Below, one piece after another: positions 47,458 through 59,100 of a stretch of DNA of 64,000 bases (its first letter is position 1; each line of letters begins with the position of its first letter). The position numbers were made by a program, and so were the translations under genes. The notes below the pieces were generated by a model, which made no database searches, was not told the DNA's origin, and saw only the letters and a program-made list of their open reading frames with translations. Origin of the DNA: Charina bottae (taxonomy: Eukaryota > Chordata > Lepidosauria > Squamata > Charinaidae); contig JALMGJ010000015.1 of assembly GCA_023362775.1 (NCBI GenBank), forward strand, positions 8,414,501-8,478,500. Reading direction: 5' to 3'.

Positions 47458-48350
47458 CTCCCGGTCGATCTCTTTAAAATATTTTTTCATCTTGTCGCTG
47501 AAGCTGGGGAGTTGAGGTTTTTTTCTCTCCCTTGTCTGTCTTCTCTTTTTAGAACTTGAGGAGGGGGGTCATCGCGTTGACCCCCTCGCTTTCTAAACCT
47601 CCCCCCTTTTAAAAATATGATTTAGCGACCTACCTGCTTTTATTTTATTTTATTTTTTAATTATTAGTCGCTTTATTTTTCCTCCCTTGATGGTGAACCT
47701 CTCTCTCTCTCTCTTCGTTTTGACTCTGGCCACGGAAAGGGGGGGGGGGGAAGAGGTGAAGAAACACCATGAAGTGTTAAAAAAAAAAGACAGACAGCAA
47801 GAAAGCCAAACAATCATTTGAAAATCAACGAGGAACTGCTAAGTAACCTTTCCCTATAAAACTGCAGTTGCGAAGCTGCAGAGAGGAAAGAGCGAGCGAC
47901 CGAGCGCGCGGAGGAGAAAGGGGGAGGGGAGAGAGAGAGAGGAGGGGAGGGGAAAAAAAGAGGAGAGAAAGAAAAACGAAAGAAATCGAGGCAGCCGGAT
48001 GCAAAAGGCGAGCAAATAGCGCGAGCGAGGGAGAGAGGCACGGCCGCTCGCGGGTCGCCGGCTGCAGCCGAGCGGCTCTTTGTCAAGGCAGCCTCCGGAC
48101 GCGGACGCGGGTGCGAGGGGCTGCGGGCGGATCGGAGCTCGCCCCGGCGCCGGCAGAGCGAGCGAGCGGGCGGCGGCGGCGGCGGCGGCGAGGGAGCGGC
48201 GCGCGGCTCCGGACAGCAGCTTCCCGAGCGTTCTCAGAGGCGACCGGCAAACTGGCTCACCCGTTGGCAAGTCAGGGCAGCCCCCTGGCTCCGGGAGCGC
48301 ACCCTTTCTGGCGGACGGGCGGCGGCGGCGGCGGCGGCGGCGGCAAGAGG
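47458..48350 (+). other. MAF: MAF 5' UTR (start estimated)
   Basis: The leader of about 890 nt is inferred from the TATA box and the coding start. It contains several upstream ATGs: ATG-ATT-TAG at 47617-47625, a 43-codon uORF at 47690-47821, a 3-codon uORF at 47769-47780 and a 6-codon uORF at 47999-48019. The last part is GA-rich, then GGC-rich. From 47868 to the MAF ATG the MAF frame has no stop, but also no in-frame ATG. Confidence 0.6.
47690..47821 (+). other. uORF in the MAF leader, 43 codons
   Basis: ATG at 47690 opens a frame starting MVNLSLSLFVLTLA, with a lysine-rich second half, ending TGA at 47819-47821. It lies fully upstream of the MAF start and could reduce MAF translation. Whether it is translated is unknown, and it depends on the estimated transcription start. 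Confidence 0.35.
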
Positions 48351-49490
48351 ATGGCATCGGACCTGGCCCTGCACAACGCCGACCTGCCCACTAGTCCCTT
48401 GGCCATGGAATATGTTAATGACTTCGATCTGATGAAGTTCGAAGTGAAAAAGGAGCCGGGGGAGACGGACCGCATTATCAGCCAGTGCGGCCGCTTGATC
48501 GCGGGGGGATCGCTCTCTTCCACCCCGATGAGCACGCCTTGCAGCTCGGTGCCTCCCTCGCCCAGCTTCTCGGCCCCCAGCCCGGGCTCCGGCGGCAGCG
48601 ACCAGAAGACCCACTTGGAAGACTACTACTGGATGACCGGTTACCCGCAGCAGCTCAACCCGGAGGCGTTGGGGTTCAGCCCGGAAGATGCCGTGGAAGC
48701 GCTGATCAACAACAGCCACCACCAGCTCCAGAGCGCGGCGGCCGCGGCCGGCTTCGAAGGCTATGCTAGAGGGCAGCAGCTGGCCGTGGGCGGCGGAGGC
48801 GGAGGCGGCGGCGGCGGCGGCGGCGGCGGGCCGGGGGGCTCCATGCCGCCGGACGAGATAGGCTCGGCGGCCGCCGTGGTGTCCGCGGTGATCGCGGCCG
48901 CGGCGGCGCAGCAGCAGCAGAACGGCGGCGCGCCCCACTACCACCACCACCACCACCACCCGGCCGGCCACCACCACCACCACCATCACCAGCAGCAGCA
49001 GCAGCAGCAGCAGCCGCCGGGCAGCGTGCAGTCTTCGGCCAGCAGCAGCAGCAGCAGCAGCGGCGGCGGCGGCGCCGGGGGAGGCGGCGCCGGGGGGCTC
49101 CACCACCAGCACCACGGCGGCAGCGGCGGCTTGCATTTCGACGACCGCTTCTCGGACGAGCAGCTGGTGACCATGTCGGTGAGGGAACTCAACCGGCAGC
49201 TGCGGGGCGTCAGCAAGGAAGAGGTGATCCGGCTGAAACAGAAACGACGGACCCTGAAAAACCGAGGCTACGCGCAGTCCTGCCGCTTCAAGCGCGTCCA
49301 GCAGCGGCACGTCTTGGAATCCGAGAAGAACCAGTTGCTGCAACAAGTGGAGCATCTGAAGCAGGAAATCTCCAGGCTGGTCCGGGAGAGGGACGCCTAC
49401 AAGGAAAAATACGAGAAATTGGTCAGCAGCGGGTTCCGGGAAAACGGATCCAGCAGCGACAACCCCTCTTCTCCAGAATTTTTCATGTGA
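48351..49490 (+). CDS. MAF: c-Maf large Maf bZIP transcription factor, short isoform
   Basis: This encodes 379 residues. c-Maf binds MARE sites in the nucleus as a homodimer or with other bZIP proteins and controls lens, chondrocyte, renal and T-cell programmes. The N-terminal transactivation domain starts [20 protein letters not shown] and keeps the VKKE sumoylation motif at K33 and the S54/T58/T62/S66/S70 ladder, spaced by four as in GSK3 phosphodegrons. Then come [18 protein letters not shown] and EDAVEALI. The hinge is low complexity: Gly14 (147-160), Ala5, Gln4, His6, His7, Gln8 (214-221), Ser7 and Gly-rich. The extended homology region and basic domain span about 264-320 ([20 protein letters not shown] at 294-313), and the zipper has L322, L329, L336, L343, Y350, L357. 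GYARGQQLA and [12 protein letters not shown] separate it from MAFB. The start has A at -3 and G at +4. The stop overlaps a splice donor. Confidence 0.97.
   Translation: MASDLALHNADLPTSPLAMEYVNDFDLMKFEVKKEPGETDRIISQCGRLIAGGSLSSTPMSTPCSSVPPSPSFSAPSPGSGGSDQKTHLEDYYWMTGYPQQLNPEALGFSPEDAVEALINNSHHQLQSAAAAAGFEGYARGQQLAVGGGGGGGGGGGGGGPGGSMPPDEIGSAAAVVSAVIAAAAAQQQQNGGAPHYHHHHHHPAGHHHHHHHQQQQQQQQPPGSVQSSASSSSSSSGGGGAGGGGAGGLHHQHHGGSGGLHFDDRFSDEQLVTMSVRELNRQLRGVSKEEVIRLKQKRRTLKNRGYAQSCRFKRVQQRHVLESEKNQLLQQVEHLKQEISRLVRERDAYKEKYEKLVSSGFRENGSSSDNPSSPEFFM
48786..49136 (+). repeat. Homopolymer-rich hinge of MAF
   Basis: In-frame GGC/GGA (14 codons), CAC/CAT histidine, CAG glutamine (eight pure CAG codons, 48990-49013) and AGC serine runs. 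The histidine and glycine runs are a family feature; the Gln8 run is not in the human protein as I recall it. Confidence 0.9.
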
Positions 49491-49492
49491 GT
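49487..49492 (+). promoter_or_regulatory. MAF: Splice donor at the MAF stop codon
   Basis: GTGAGT is a full consensus donor that begins at the last base of the final ATG codon. If unused, translation ends ...PEFFM; if used, the exon ends in AT and a second exon supplies a different C-terminus. This matches the known short and long c-Maf isoforms. No second exon was recognised in the window. Confidence 0.7.
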
Positions 49493-50035
49493 TGTGGTCT
49501 TCTCTCCCACCCCCCACCCCGCGATTCGACCCCGTCTCCGACCCGCGACCCCCTTCGCCCTGACAGCCTCCTGCCACTCTTCAGAGCACGGGCACACACA
49601 AACACACACGGGCGAGCAAGCACGTGCGCCAAAGTTCTCGGGGCTGGAAGGGGGGAGGACAGCGAGTTGGTCCCCGTGTTAATTATTGTTAACTTGGGCC
49701 AACCAAATAATTAGTAGCTCCTATTACTCATCATCTTCATCATCATATTCTGTTTGAAAGAAAAACGCAAGTTTTGGCGGTACATTTTAAGGTGGACTGA
49801 CTCAGATGTTCAACCTTAACAAGGTTTTCGACCGCCCTCTCCCGCCCGCCCGCCCCTTGCTTTGTGTGTGCGTGTGTTTTTGCAACCCAAGTTTCATCAA
49901 CTCAGTTCTTCAACTGAAGTTTGCTCAGACTTCGTTTTTTTTTTTAAGTTTGCTGTATCCCAAACACCAAACACCTTTTTTGCCATCCTGAATACTTCAT
50001 GTGGGGTTTGAACTTTAGATACAGATAGATACGTA

Positions 50036-50158
50036 TTGATATGCATGTATTCATGCATATATGTATATATGCAAATATATATGTATATATATACATATAT
50101 ATATGTATATATATATGTATATATACATGCAAATATGTATGAATACATACATATTTGA
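50036..50158. repeat. TA-rich near-palindrome in the MAF 3' UTR
   Basis: ATGTATTCATGCATATATG on the left and CATATTTG/GTATGAATACAT on the right flank alternating (TA)/(TATG) units. It can fold into a long hairpin, but the composition alone may explain this. Confidence 0.6.
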
Positions 50159-51601
50159 AGAACATTTTGCTGAAATATTTAAAGACAGTTTAGACTTCAG
50201 GTTGCCGAATTTTCATCTGTTGTTGACCTAAACCTAGAGAATATCAAGCTGCCCATATGGAACCTTGATCAACTTCTCATGTGTTCATGATGTGATCTTT
50301 GGCCTTAAGCTGCCAAACAGTGAAACTGAGTCTGCTTTTAGTATCCCATCCTCATCTCATGCATTATTACGCTTACTAGTTTGTCTTGCATCAATTAACT
50401 GTATAAATATTTCAAAAGACTATGGGGAGGAAAAAAACAGACATTATATTGATAAATGCCCTGCATGCTGGACATGTACGGATTTTTTTTTCCTTTTTGC
50501 TTGGATATGGACTTTGGAGATATATAATGGCATGCCATTCATTCTTTTAGTTGTATTTCGTCACCACTTTTTTGAACTGAAAGCAAAAAAAGTGCAACTG
50601 TTTGAGTCTTCCTTACCCATTCAAGTTTGCATCTGTTCTGGAAACTGCTTTGAGTGGCTCCCCCAAACTTCAGACTTCTTTTTAATGAATTGAAAATCAT
50701 TGAAAATCTCTTGCTCTCTCTTATATAAAACAAAAAACAGCAGAGTGGATTGTGATTACAGTATTACAGGAAAACAAGAACTTTGGAAAGAAGTTTTAAA
50801 ACTTATGCTAAAAATAATTGCTCCAATTTGTTGGATTTTACACGATATTGTTGCTTAAAGCAGTCTAAAATTTATTTTGGAATGATCTGCCCCCTTTTTT
50901 CCTTTTTTTTGTTCCTTTTGCATTTGGTCATTGTCAAACGTGCAATGCTATGTGATCCTGGTATATAATTTAATTCAAGCTTTTATTGTCTGTTAGTTCA
51001 GTTCAAATGTACGCAACAGATAAAGGAATGTTATAGATAATTTCAAAAAGGTTAGGTCTGTTTAGAAGTAGGTCTCTCTTTTTTTAAATGGTGCACTAAA
51101 TTGTTCACTGTTGTGATGTTAAAAGGGGTAGAATTTAAAGTGGGACTTTTAAAAAAAAGTAGCTTATGCAGCATGTGATTGCAACTTAACTATAAGTTGG
51201 GTATGTGTAGATCTTGCTATGCCACCAACTATATTTGGAAACCAAAGTATTAAAAGGGGAGTATCCCTGTTTATATTAATAAGGTTATTTTGTGTTCAAA
51301 ATGTAACATTGGGGTTTTTTGGGGAGGATTTAAATATTAGGGACTGAATTGCACTAAGATATAACCTGAAGCAAAATATAAACCATTGCAAACTTGTCTA
51401 GGATGCTAATACCATTTACAAAGATGGCATTACTGCTCAGTTTTTTAAATAATGCAGATTTTTTTACAGTTGTATTGTGGTGCAGAACTGGATTTTCTGT
51501 AACTTCACAAATTCACAAAGTTTTAAAGGCATTAATCAGCAAATTTTATTGTCAGGGATTGATACTCCTGTCTTTTAAAAAAAATGGAAAGTAAATACCA
51601 C

Positions 51602-51607
51602 AATAAA
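51602..51607 (+). terminator. MAF: Alternative poly(A) signal
   Basis: AATAAA followed by an A-rich stretch, about 170 bp before the main candidate. Confidence 0.4.
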
Positions 51608-51769
51608 TATAAAAAAATCTTGTCAGTTATTTTTCCCCTTGACATATTTTGCTGTGCAAAATTGTTTTATATCTTAAGTTACCAACTAATCATGTGTGAT
51701 GTTCCTTATGTGTTTTCCTTTCATTTTTCAACTCTATGGTTATATCGAAAAGGAGGAATAATCTACTAT

Positions 51770-51775
51770 AATAAA
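51770..51775 (+). terminator. MAF: Main candidate poly(A) signal of MAF
   Basis: AATAAA followed within 25 bp by a TGTACTGAGTTTCATT region, T/G-rich as expected downstream of cleavage. Confidence 0.6.
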
Positions 51776-51799
51776 CTGCATTTTTGATTCTGTACTGAG

Positions 51800-54700
51800 T
51801 TTCATTAGTTTATAGCTTTAAACTATCTAATCGTAGTATCATGGGGGGGGGGACCAGATGTTTAGATAAGTTAATCTGAGCCGATAAGTTAAATGTGTGT
51901 GAGCTAAGATTTGACAAGGTCAAAATAACTGCTGCCTGAAAAACCATTTCATTTTCTCACAGGCAGGTAAAAAGGAAAGACTATTCAGGTTGTCAGTGTT
52001 AACTCTTCCAAGTTTTATAATTATTTTGAAGGAGCCCTATGAGTTTCCTGCCAATTATTATTTCAAGAATAATATTTGGAAATAGCTCATTAAAATAAAA
52101 CAACCTCGTTCACTTCCCCAAATAGTTCAGGTGCCTTCTGAAAGAATGGAAGTAGAGAATTTTGCAGCTTGTTACCAAGCCAAGGACAATGGGTCAAATA
52201 TGCAGGCATATAGTAAGAGCTACTACTATACCGCTGATTTGTCTTAGATTGAAGCTACGGGGTAGAAGATTAAAACTGTGGCTGGTATCCAAAAGAACCA
52301 TGAAACTAATTCTGCGAACCCCAAATCTGTGAAGAGAGAAGGCTTAATCCCAATTTCCCTTGAATAACCCCCCCCCCATGGCAAGCTTCCTTTGAAACAG
52401 GTTGGGTATTCTCCCCCTCCCTGAAATCCCTAACTTGCCCCAAGGTAAGGCCTAAGAGAGCTGGCTGTTTAAAAGTCAAAAATTCCACCAGACTGGCATA
52501 AGGTCGACCTTTCTGGATCTTAGCCTGTGAGTTGTTTCACTTCAATTTTTTAAAAGAAAGTATTGATTTCATTCATGTATGGGTCATTTTGCTAGCCAGA
52601 TTTTGTCCACTGAATTTTGCTCAGAGGAAGGGAGTTTTAAAAACAACAACAGTGCATGTATACAATATTTAAAAGCACAAACAAAACCTTAGTTTGGAAA
52701 CCTTATTTTCAAGGGTTAAGATGAGCAAATTGGGACTCTTTCTCTTTCCTTTGTTTTTCTCTTTTTTTTAATCTATGAAACAATTAGAGCAGCAACATTC
52801 TTATAACTTGACTATAATGCCATTTTATACAGGGAGTGAAGTAAATTCACTTTCCAGAGCCCCAGAGAAAGAAGGGCTGGGGGAGAGGAGGAAGAGGAGA
52901 GAGGGACGGGGTTCTTCTTATGGGTGCAGAATGCAGAGTTTAATGTCTTTAGCACCCCACTAGTGAAAAGTGGGCAGACAAGCCAATGCGGGGAGGGGAA
53001 AGAAGAAAAGACAAGGGCAGGTCAAAAAAGTAGACCCTGTTTTAAATTTACAGCTCAACTTCTAGAGGTTCCAAGATGCTGCCCTTAAGGCTGTGTTGTG
53101 CAAGGTCAAAGGTCATTAAGCTCTGAAACAAAGCCACATCCCCAGACTGGCACAAAGGTGGGCAACTGCATCTCCCTTTTCATTGCCTTTACTTTGCATT
53201 ATTTTACTTTTGCTCTGCATGTACATGAAACTAGGTTGCAATCAACCCAGCTGAAAGGGAAAAAAACATCCTGTTTTCCTAAAACAGGAGCTAGCCCCCT
53301 CTTGGCTCTAACCTGTGTTCATGAGATTGGTAAGCAAGAAAGGTGTCGTAGCAGTGCAGAGGACCATGCCTTTCTGAACCTCATCTTTGACAGTCTGGAC
53401 CACACTCTTCCTGCTTGGTAACGCACATGTCCTTTAGTACTTGACCTTCCAAGAGTTCAGGCATAGCTCCCTTTGCGGCATTCTCCAGACAGGTTAATAT
53501 GTAATCAATGGGTAAACTGCCTGCCATTGGCCAATCAGAAAATGATTGTCTCCTATAAAGATAGTAGGGCTTTCTCCTTCCCCACATCTCCCCTCCTCCT
53601 CTTCTACTTCCTAAGTTTAAACTTCTCCAAATTTGTACTGTTTTTGCTTCGTGGTTGCTCTGGGTTTTTCTGGTTTTTTCCCCCCAGGATCGGCAAGCAG
53701 AGAAATAAACCTCTGCTGTGCATTAAGTCCAGCCTTTGCTAAGATTCACTTTGCATAAAGAAATGGTAAATATGCAAAAGTTTCCTCCCCCGTTCCAGAA
53801 GCGCCCGGTCTAGCATAAAGAAAGAGCGGAGTGTCTCTGCAGAAAACCATGCCCAGCTTCATTTTGTTTAAAATACAAAGCTGCCTCCGAGTATGGAGCT
53901 TGCCTCCAGTACATAGAATCCCATTTCTAACCGCCAAGCCCCAAAAATGAAAAAAGAAGCAAGCAAGCAAATGGAAGGTGTGCTTGTCACTTGGCCTTGA
54001 AGAAGAACCCTGAGTGTGGGGCAAAGTTTCAAAGGAGGAAGAATCTCTCAAGCCTCCTTCCTCTCACAAGGACAAGTGAGAGAAAGATTCCCTCCCTCTC
54101 TCTGTCTGTAATCTTCCTCCATACTCAGATTTGTAATGGGCAGCTTGGTTCCTATTTCTAAAACAGGCAGGTGGTGACACCAATTCTGTGGCATTAGGGT
54201 TAGATTTGGGCTGGCAGGAGAAGGCAATAGGCTCAAGAGTGTGACCCAAAGGCTCCTCAAGCAATGGGGGAAGGGGAGAGAGGGAAAAAAATCTGATCTG
54301 GGAAGGTCCTGTAAATCTGTCCTAACCCTTCCCCAGTTCCTGCTGCTTTGCCAGGAATCCAGCAGCTCAAATATCAACTCAGTTCTGTAGAAGTGGGGCG
54401 TGGGGATGCCTTGGCCTCTGATGCTGTTTTGTTACTAGTACCTTCCTCTCCTTCTGTTGGGCTGCCTGGAACCGGGACCCCGCCCACCCCATTTTTCTCT
54501 TCCTGTTCCTTGCAGGGCTCCTTGACCAAAAGGCCTCAGTCCAGCCTGATCCTATGCAAGTTTCTTCAGAAGTCATCTTCTCTTACGTTTTTAGGGCCCT
54601 AGACGCAAAAGGCAGAAAGGCAAATTTCACCTCACTGAATTAATGTCTCTGCTTTGCCCTTATCAAAGCTTCATTTCCACATTTGCTAACCACATCCTGC

Positions 54701-55130
54701 ACGATGCACGTTTTCATGACTTGGATGCATGCACACGCGGGCACATGCACATTTTTTCTCTCGGCCTTCCCCCGCAGCTGAACTGAAGGATGATCCACCA
54801 TTCCTTGAATGGGCAGGGAAATATGCTGGCATGAAATTGACAATCCCTCTTTCCTCAAGTGCTCCCCTTCCCAATCTCAGCAGCTCCTGACATCCCTCTG
54901 AGACAATAGGGGACAAAGCCCCACAGGTTTTACACACTTGAGGCTGCTTTGGTCCTTTTGGAAAATGCTGCTGGCAAACTGGTAGAACTCAGGATGAGTT
55001 AAGCCTGTCTCCCCCATCAGCAGGGGACCAGATGAAGGCAACACAACCCCACAAAGAAAAGACGTCACCAGGGCATGTGGGGTGGGTCACTGCAAGCGGG
55101 GAAAAGCCCAATATCTAAATGTGTGTATAC
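51800..55130. other. Non-coding stretch downstream of MAF
   Basis: No gene recognised and no clear transposon. The long-isoform second exon of MAF was searched for by eye here without success. Confidence 0.4.
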
Positions 55131-55183
55131 TCCTGCATTATAATAAATGTGTATATTTAATACGTCTTTATTATAATGCAGGA
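55131..55183. repeat. Perfect 17-bp inverted repeat (hairpin)
   Basis: TCCTGCATTATAATAAA (55131-55147) and its exact complement TTTATTATAATGCAGGA (55167-55183) are separated by 19 nt. Function unknown; a MITE remnant is one option. Confidence 0.85.
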
Positions 55184-55189
55184 AATGAC

Positions 55190-55380
55190 GGAGCAATTCT
55201 TGGCTGCAATCCTATGGTTTTCAATCATTCATGGAAATCATTTCTGAATAAATGGCTGTCCAATTTGGGGGTGCAGGGAAGTTTCTTCCTCTTCCTCCTT
55301 CCCAGCTGAATGGAGTGTTCTTAACCACCTGGGTGCTCCTAGGAAATTTTACTCAGAAGTAAGCCACCCTGCACTGTGTT
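55190..55380. mobile_element. Possible old dispersed repeat
   Basis: GGCTGCAATCCTATG and TTACTCAGAAGTAAGCCACC are phrases of a widespread amniote repeat. Degraded; assignment is from memory. Confidence 0.3.
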
Positions 55381-56129
55381 TTGAATGCTAGCTTTCATGG
55401 GGGGGGGGGGAGAAGGAGGACGCTACTCAGACCTCTCCCACCAGTTCCCCTCCAGAATGTTCTCCTTACCTACAGTAGTAACTTTTATTTTTGTTTTTAC
55501 AACTGAACCGGTGTGACAAAATAAGGGCTATGTCTGCATCTTGTCTTTATTTTTTTAAAGGAGCTTAAGCATTCATCCTTTTCCCAGTGTGCTTTCCTTC
55601 TCCCCACCTCTTTATGGCTTCATTTATAACTTTGGGACAGACTTCTAATTCCATGTTCTCCCAGTTCATCTTTTCTTCCCTGCTTCTATCAGGCCCCTTC
55701 ACCAGCGTCCTTTGGACTTCTTTCCCCAAGCCCCCCCCCCGCCCCCTTTGGCTTGCTTCTCCCTTTTGCACAGTACCACTAGCCCGCCGGCCACATTTTC
55801 TGGTTCCAGCGAACGGGGCGGGCAGGTAGGATTATGCGCCGCAAAAGTATAGCATCAGCTCAGTGTAAGTTCTTATGGAAGAGAAAAGGAAAGAAGAAGA
55901 AAAAAAAAACCCTTCATATTTCTCAGCATGCCCCCCACCCCCAAGGATTAGAAAGTTGTGGGACACTAGTTCAAATGGTTGGCCTTATTCGAAAGAGCGT
56001 GCTCATTTTTACGCATTTCTCCCAGCCAAAGTGAAAAGTTTTCCAAGTCCACATTTCTTCTCAAAGGAGACTGAGGATGGAAACGTACGAGGGAACAGCT
56101 GAACCATCGGCCTCACTACTGGCGTGCAA

Positions 56130-59100
56130 GGCACACCCGTGTGAGCATCCTCTTCCTCCCAGCACGGAGAGAATAGCTCAGGGTAGCCGCCGCGGCGGCG
56201 GATGCAGGGGCTTTATGGACAGCCGAACTGGCCCGTCCTGTTGAAACGTCCAACCCTCCCGATTAGGGAAACGAGAACGTAGTTTCGGGAAAGAGGTTTA
56301 GCCGTTCCGGTTGGACGTCCCAGGCTCGTGCGGTCAAGCCCGAAGGGCGATGTTAAGCAACCTCCTTAACGCATCGCCTTCATCACGCTACGTTTTGACC
56401 GCGGGACGGTTCACGCCGTTTGGCGCAAGCGGTCGGGGCGCTGCGGGCTTAAAGTCCGAGAGAGGGTGAGATTTATTTTCCTACTCCTGTTTAGGATCGG
56501 ACGATCTCGCTTCCCTTTATTGCACGGACAGATTTTTCATCGCAGGGAGGCTGTAGCCGCGCATCCTCGACAAGGCGTTAAACGAAGCTCAACGGCGATT
56601 AGAGCGCGTATGAATCGCGCGTGAGAAAACCCGGGCTCGGGTGTCCGATGGGATAGGATCCACCCGGCTTAACTGTCTTTCTGCATTAAGAACAAGAGCT
56701 GGGAAAGAAAAAAAAAATCGCTCTCATTTATTTATTGAGATTCCTATCCCACCTTTCTTCCAGGAATTCAAGACAGCCCACATAGCCCTCCCTTCTCCAG
56801 GTTTTTCCCACAACAACCCTGTGGGGTAGGTTAAGCTGAGGGATAGGATTGGCCCACAGTCACCCAAGACGCTTGGGTGGCTGCGGGTGGACCCGAACCT
56901 AGGTTTTCCTGGGTTTTGTCCAACATTTTAATCATTGAACCCCTGTCTTTGTTCCCAAACCAGCCACCCACATTTTAGTCCAACCCGTTGTGCAAAGCTA
57001 GAGCACGTGGTCCGTTTATGCTTCTGTGTGGCTAATGAATCCGGACAACTGGGCTGCGTTTACCACGGAACTCCGTACCTGTTCCTTGACCCACCTTCGC
57101 CGAGCGTGTCCAGAAGCGAAGCACCAGCCCCTTCTCGATGCAGGGCTGAGCTCGCAGACCTAAGCGTCTGTGAATGTGATCAAAACCCTGTTAGGACCCT
57201 TATTAGTGACTCTTCAAGCACGATCCAGTGACGGGTTCACACGAGACGCTTAGCCTAAATAAACAATCCACATTAGAGCTTTGGCGCTGTTGGAACCAGA
57301 CCGTCGATTCAGGAAGAAGTGCCAGTTCCCAATTTATCGGAGCCTCCTTCCTAGCTTAGATCTGGCACTTTCCCTTTGGGGAGAGGGGGTATACATTTTT
57401 ACCCCTTGTGCCCTCTTCTGCCACGTCGAATTTATGTGCGGGCGTGCCAACTTTCGGCTCCGGGCACATTCGGCCCGCAAATGTCTGCCACCGGCGGTGC
57501 GCCTAGTAGCGCGCAAAGACGACGGGAGCAGGGGGAGTCCCCACTTGATTGCTCGCGTCGATTCCGACGCCACAATGTCCGATTTGCCGTAATAGGCTCA
57601 GCGGCGGGGTAAGGAGGTGCAAGACGCGTGCAAATCCGCCCCCCCCCCCCCCAGCCTCTGCGGCCGACTTTTGCGACGCGAGATCTGGCTCCAACTCCGT
57701 TTCGCCCTCCGCTCAGGCTAAGAAGTGGGAGTCCATATATTTGCATGCATTTTCTCCGGCCAAATGGGGAAGAGAGGACAAGGTAGATCACTAGCCAAGC
57801 GCTAAGGCAGGCTTGGACTGGACTTGCGCGGTGGCCGGCGAAACCAGGCGCGCCCTACGAGGTTCCTCGGGAGCAAGCTCCTGCGAGTTCAGCGGGACTT
57901 TCTTCCCGGGCGCTACGTACGAAAAGGGGCGTTTTATTCGGGAATCGCAGCCTCGCTGCTTCTTACGCCGCCGCAATGATTTCACGCGAGTTGCTCCGGC
58001 AGGAAGTTCAGCTGAACCAGCGGGATTTCAAGATCTGGTTTGCGTGGAAAGATGCATAGGATCGGGCATCTTCTTAGCTACGAGGGGTAGTGCATAGGAT
58101 CGGATGGCGTACTGCGTTCAATCCGTCCCATCCCCACTCCCTAGGGTTGGTAGGATTTTAAATGGAGCAACAGCTGACTTCGCTCGGGGCTAAATATCTA
58201 TCCATTTGCCCCAAGTATGAAATTCAGCCGATGTAGAGCCCGCTCTGGAACTGAGGCTGTGCGGCTTCCCAGGAATAAGCCCTCCAGGACGCAGCGAGGC
58301 TTGCTTCTAAAGTAAGCGCGTTGGCCTATTCCCACGAGCCGGTTCAGGAACCGTGACTTTCGAGAGAACGCCCAGAGAGGTTCGGCCTAAGCTTCTGGGC
58401 TTCAGAATCTTTTCATATCTATTTCACACACTTCCTGTCATCCCTAGAATTACACTTTAATTCCACTCAAGACACACGAAGCGTAGGGGGCCTGATCCGA
58501 AGTCTGTTAGAAGACTCAGTGGAAGCTTTCCAACAGGTGCGCGCAAGGTTGCAATGCAACGTCTGGACAAGCGGTGAGCCGCGAGAGAAACACCAGAAAT
58601 TTACACCCTCTCTTCCTAGCCCGATTCTTCTCTCTTTCTCTTGGGCAGCCAGCCTTTTCCATCTCCAGACGTTTGGAAGTTATAGGCCGGCCTGCCACAT
58701 GTTGGCAAATACATGCTCCAGAATCGGAGCCAGCTGCGAATCCTGAAGGTAAAATCTTGGGTCCGCACCGAGCAGCCACGGCCTGGAAAAAGCGGCCACG
58801 GCGCCTCGGTAGTCAGGCTTCGCTTTAAAAGACACAAAGTGCCTTGTGTTTTCTCCATTTCTGAGCGTGTTTATACACACACATGTATGTAGCTAAGGCG
58901 TGCCTTTCCTTCAACTGACATTTTAAGCAGCGAGAACGTGAGATTACATTAGACGCTGGTGTCAGATTTTCCATCCAGATTTTTCATGGTGAAGTTTCAC
59001 CTCCCCAGCAGAGTATGAACGAGGCCAGATTTGACACCCCCCCCCCGCCCCTTAACCCCCAATGGCTACATAGGAGTGTCTGGTTAGAGAAGACGGATTT

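Larger units (their letters stand above)
46450..49700. promoter_or_regulatory. CpG-rich region over MAF promoter and exon
   Basis: CpG dinucleotides are frequent at 46500-46700 and again through the leader and coding region, against an AT-rich surround. There are no transposons within it. A CT/CA microsatellite lies at 46859-46897. Confidence 0.7.
49491..51795 (+). other. MAF: MAF 3' UTR (short isoform)
   Basis: About 2.3 kb of AT-rich, transposon-free sequence follows the stop and runs to the polyadenylation signal at 51770. It includes a TA-rich block at 50040-50150. The small open frames within it are not genes. The long-isoform intron would start inside this region. Confidence 0.65.

Noticed and set aside
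48234..49577. 447-codon open frame antisense to MAF
   Set aside because: It is the shadow of GC-rich, repeat-rich codons on the other strand. It is rich in Ala/Val/Leu runs and shows no domain.
51139..51250. KL....CYATNYIWKP reading in the MAF 3' UTR, resembling the long-isoform c-Maf tail
   Set aside because: Only about seven residues match with gaps, the frame stops at once, and no splice acceptor is evident before it. Chance in AT-rich UTR is more likely.
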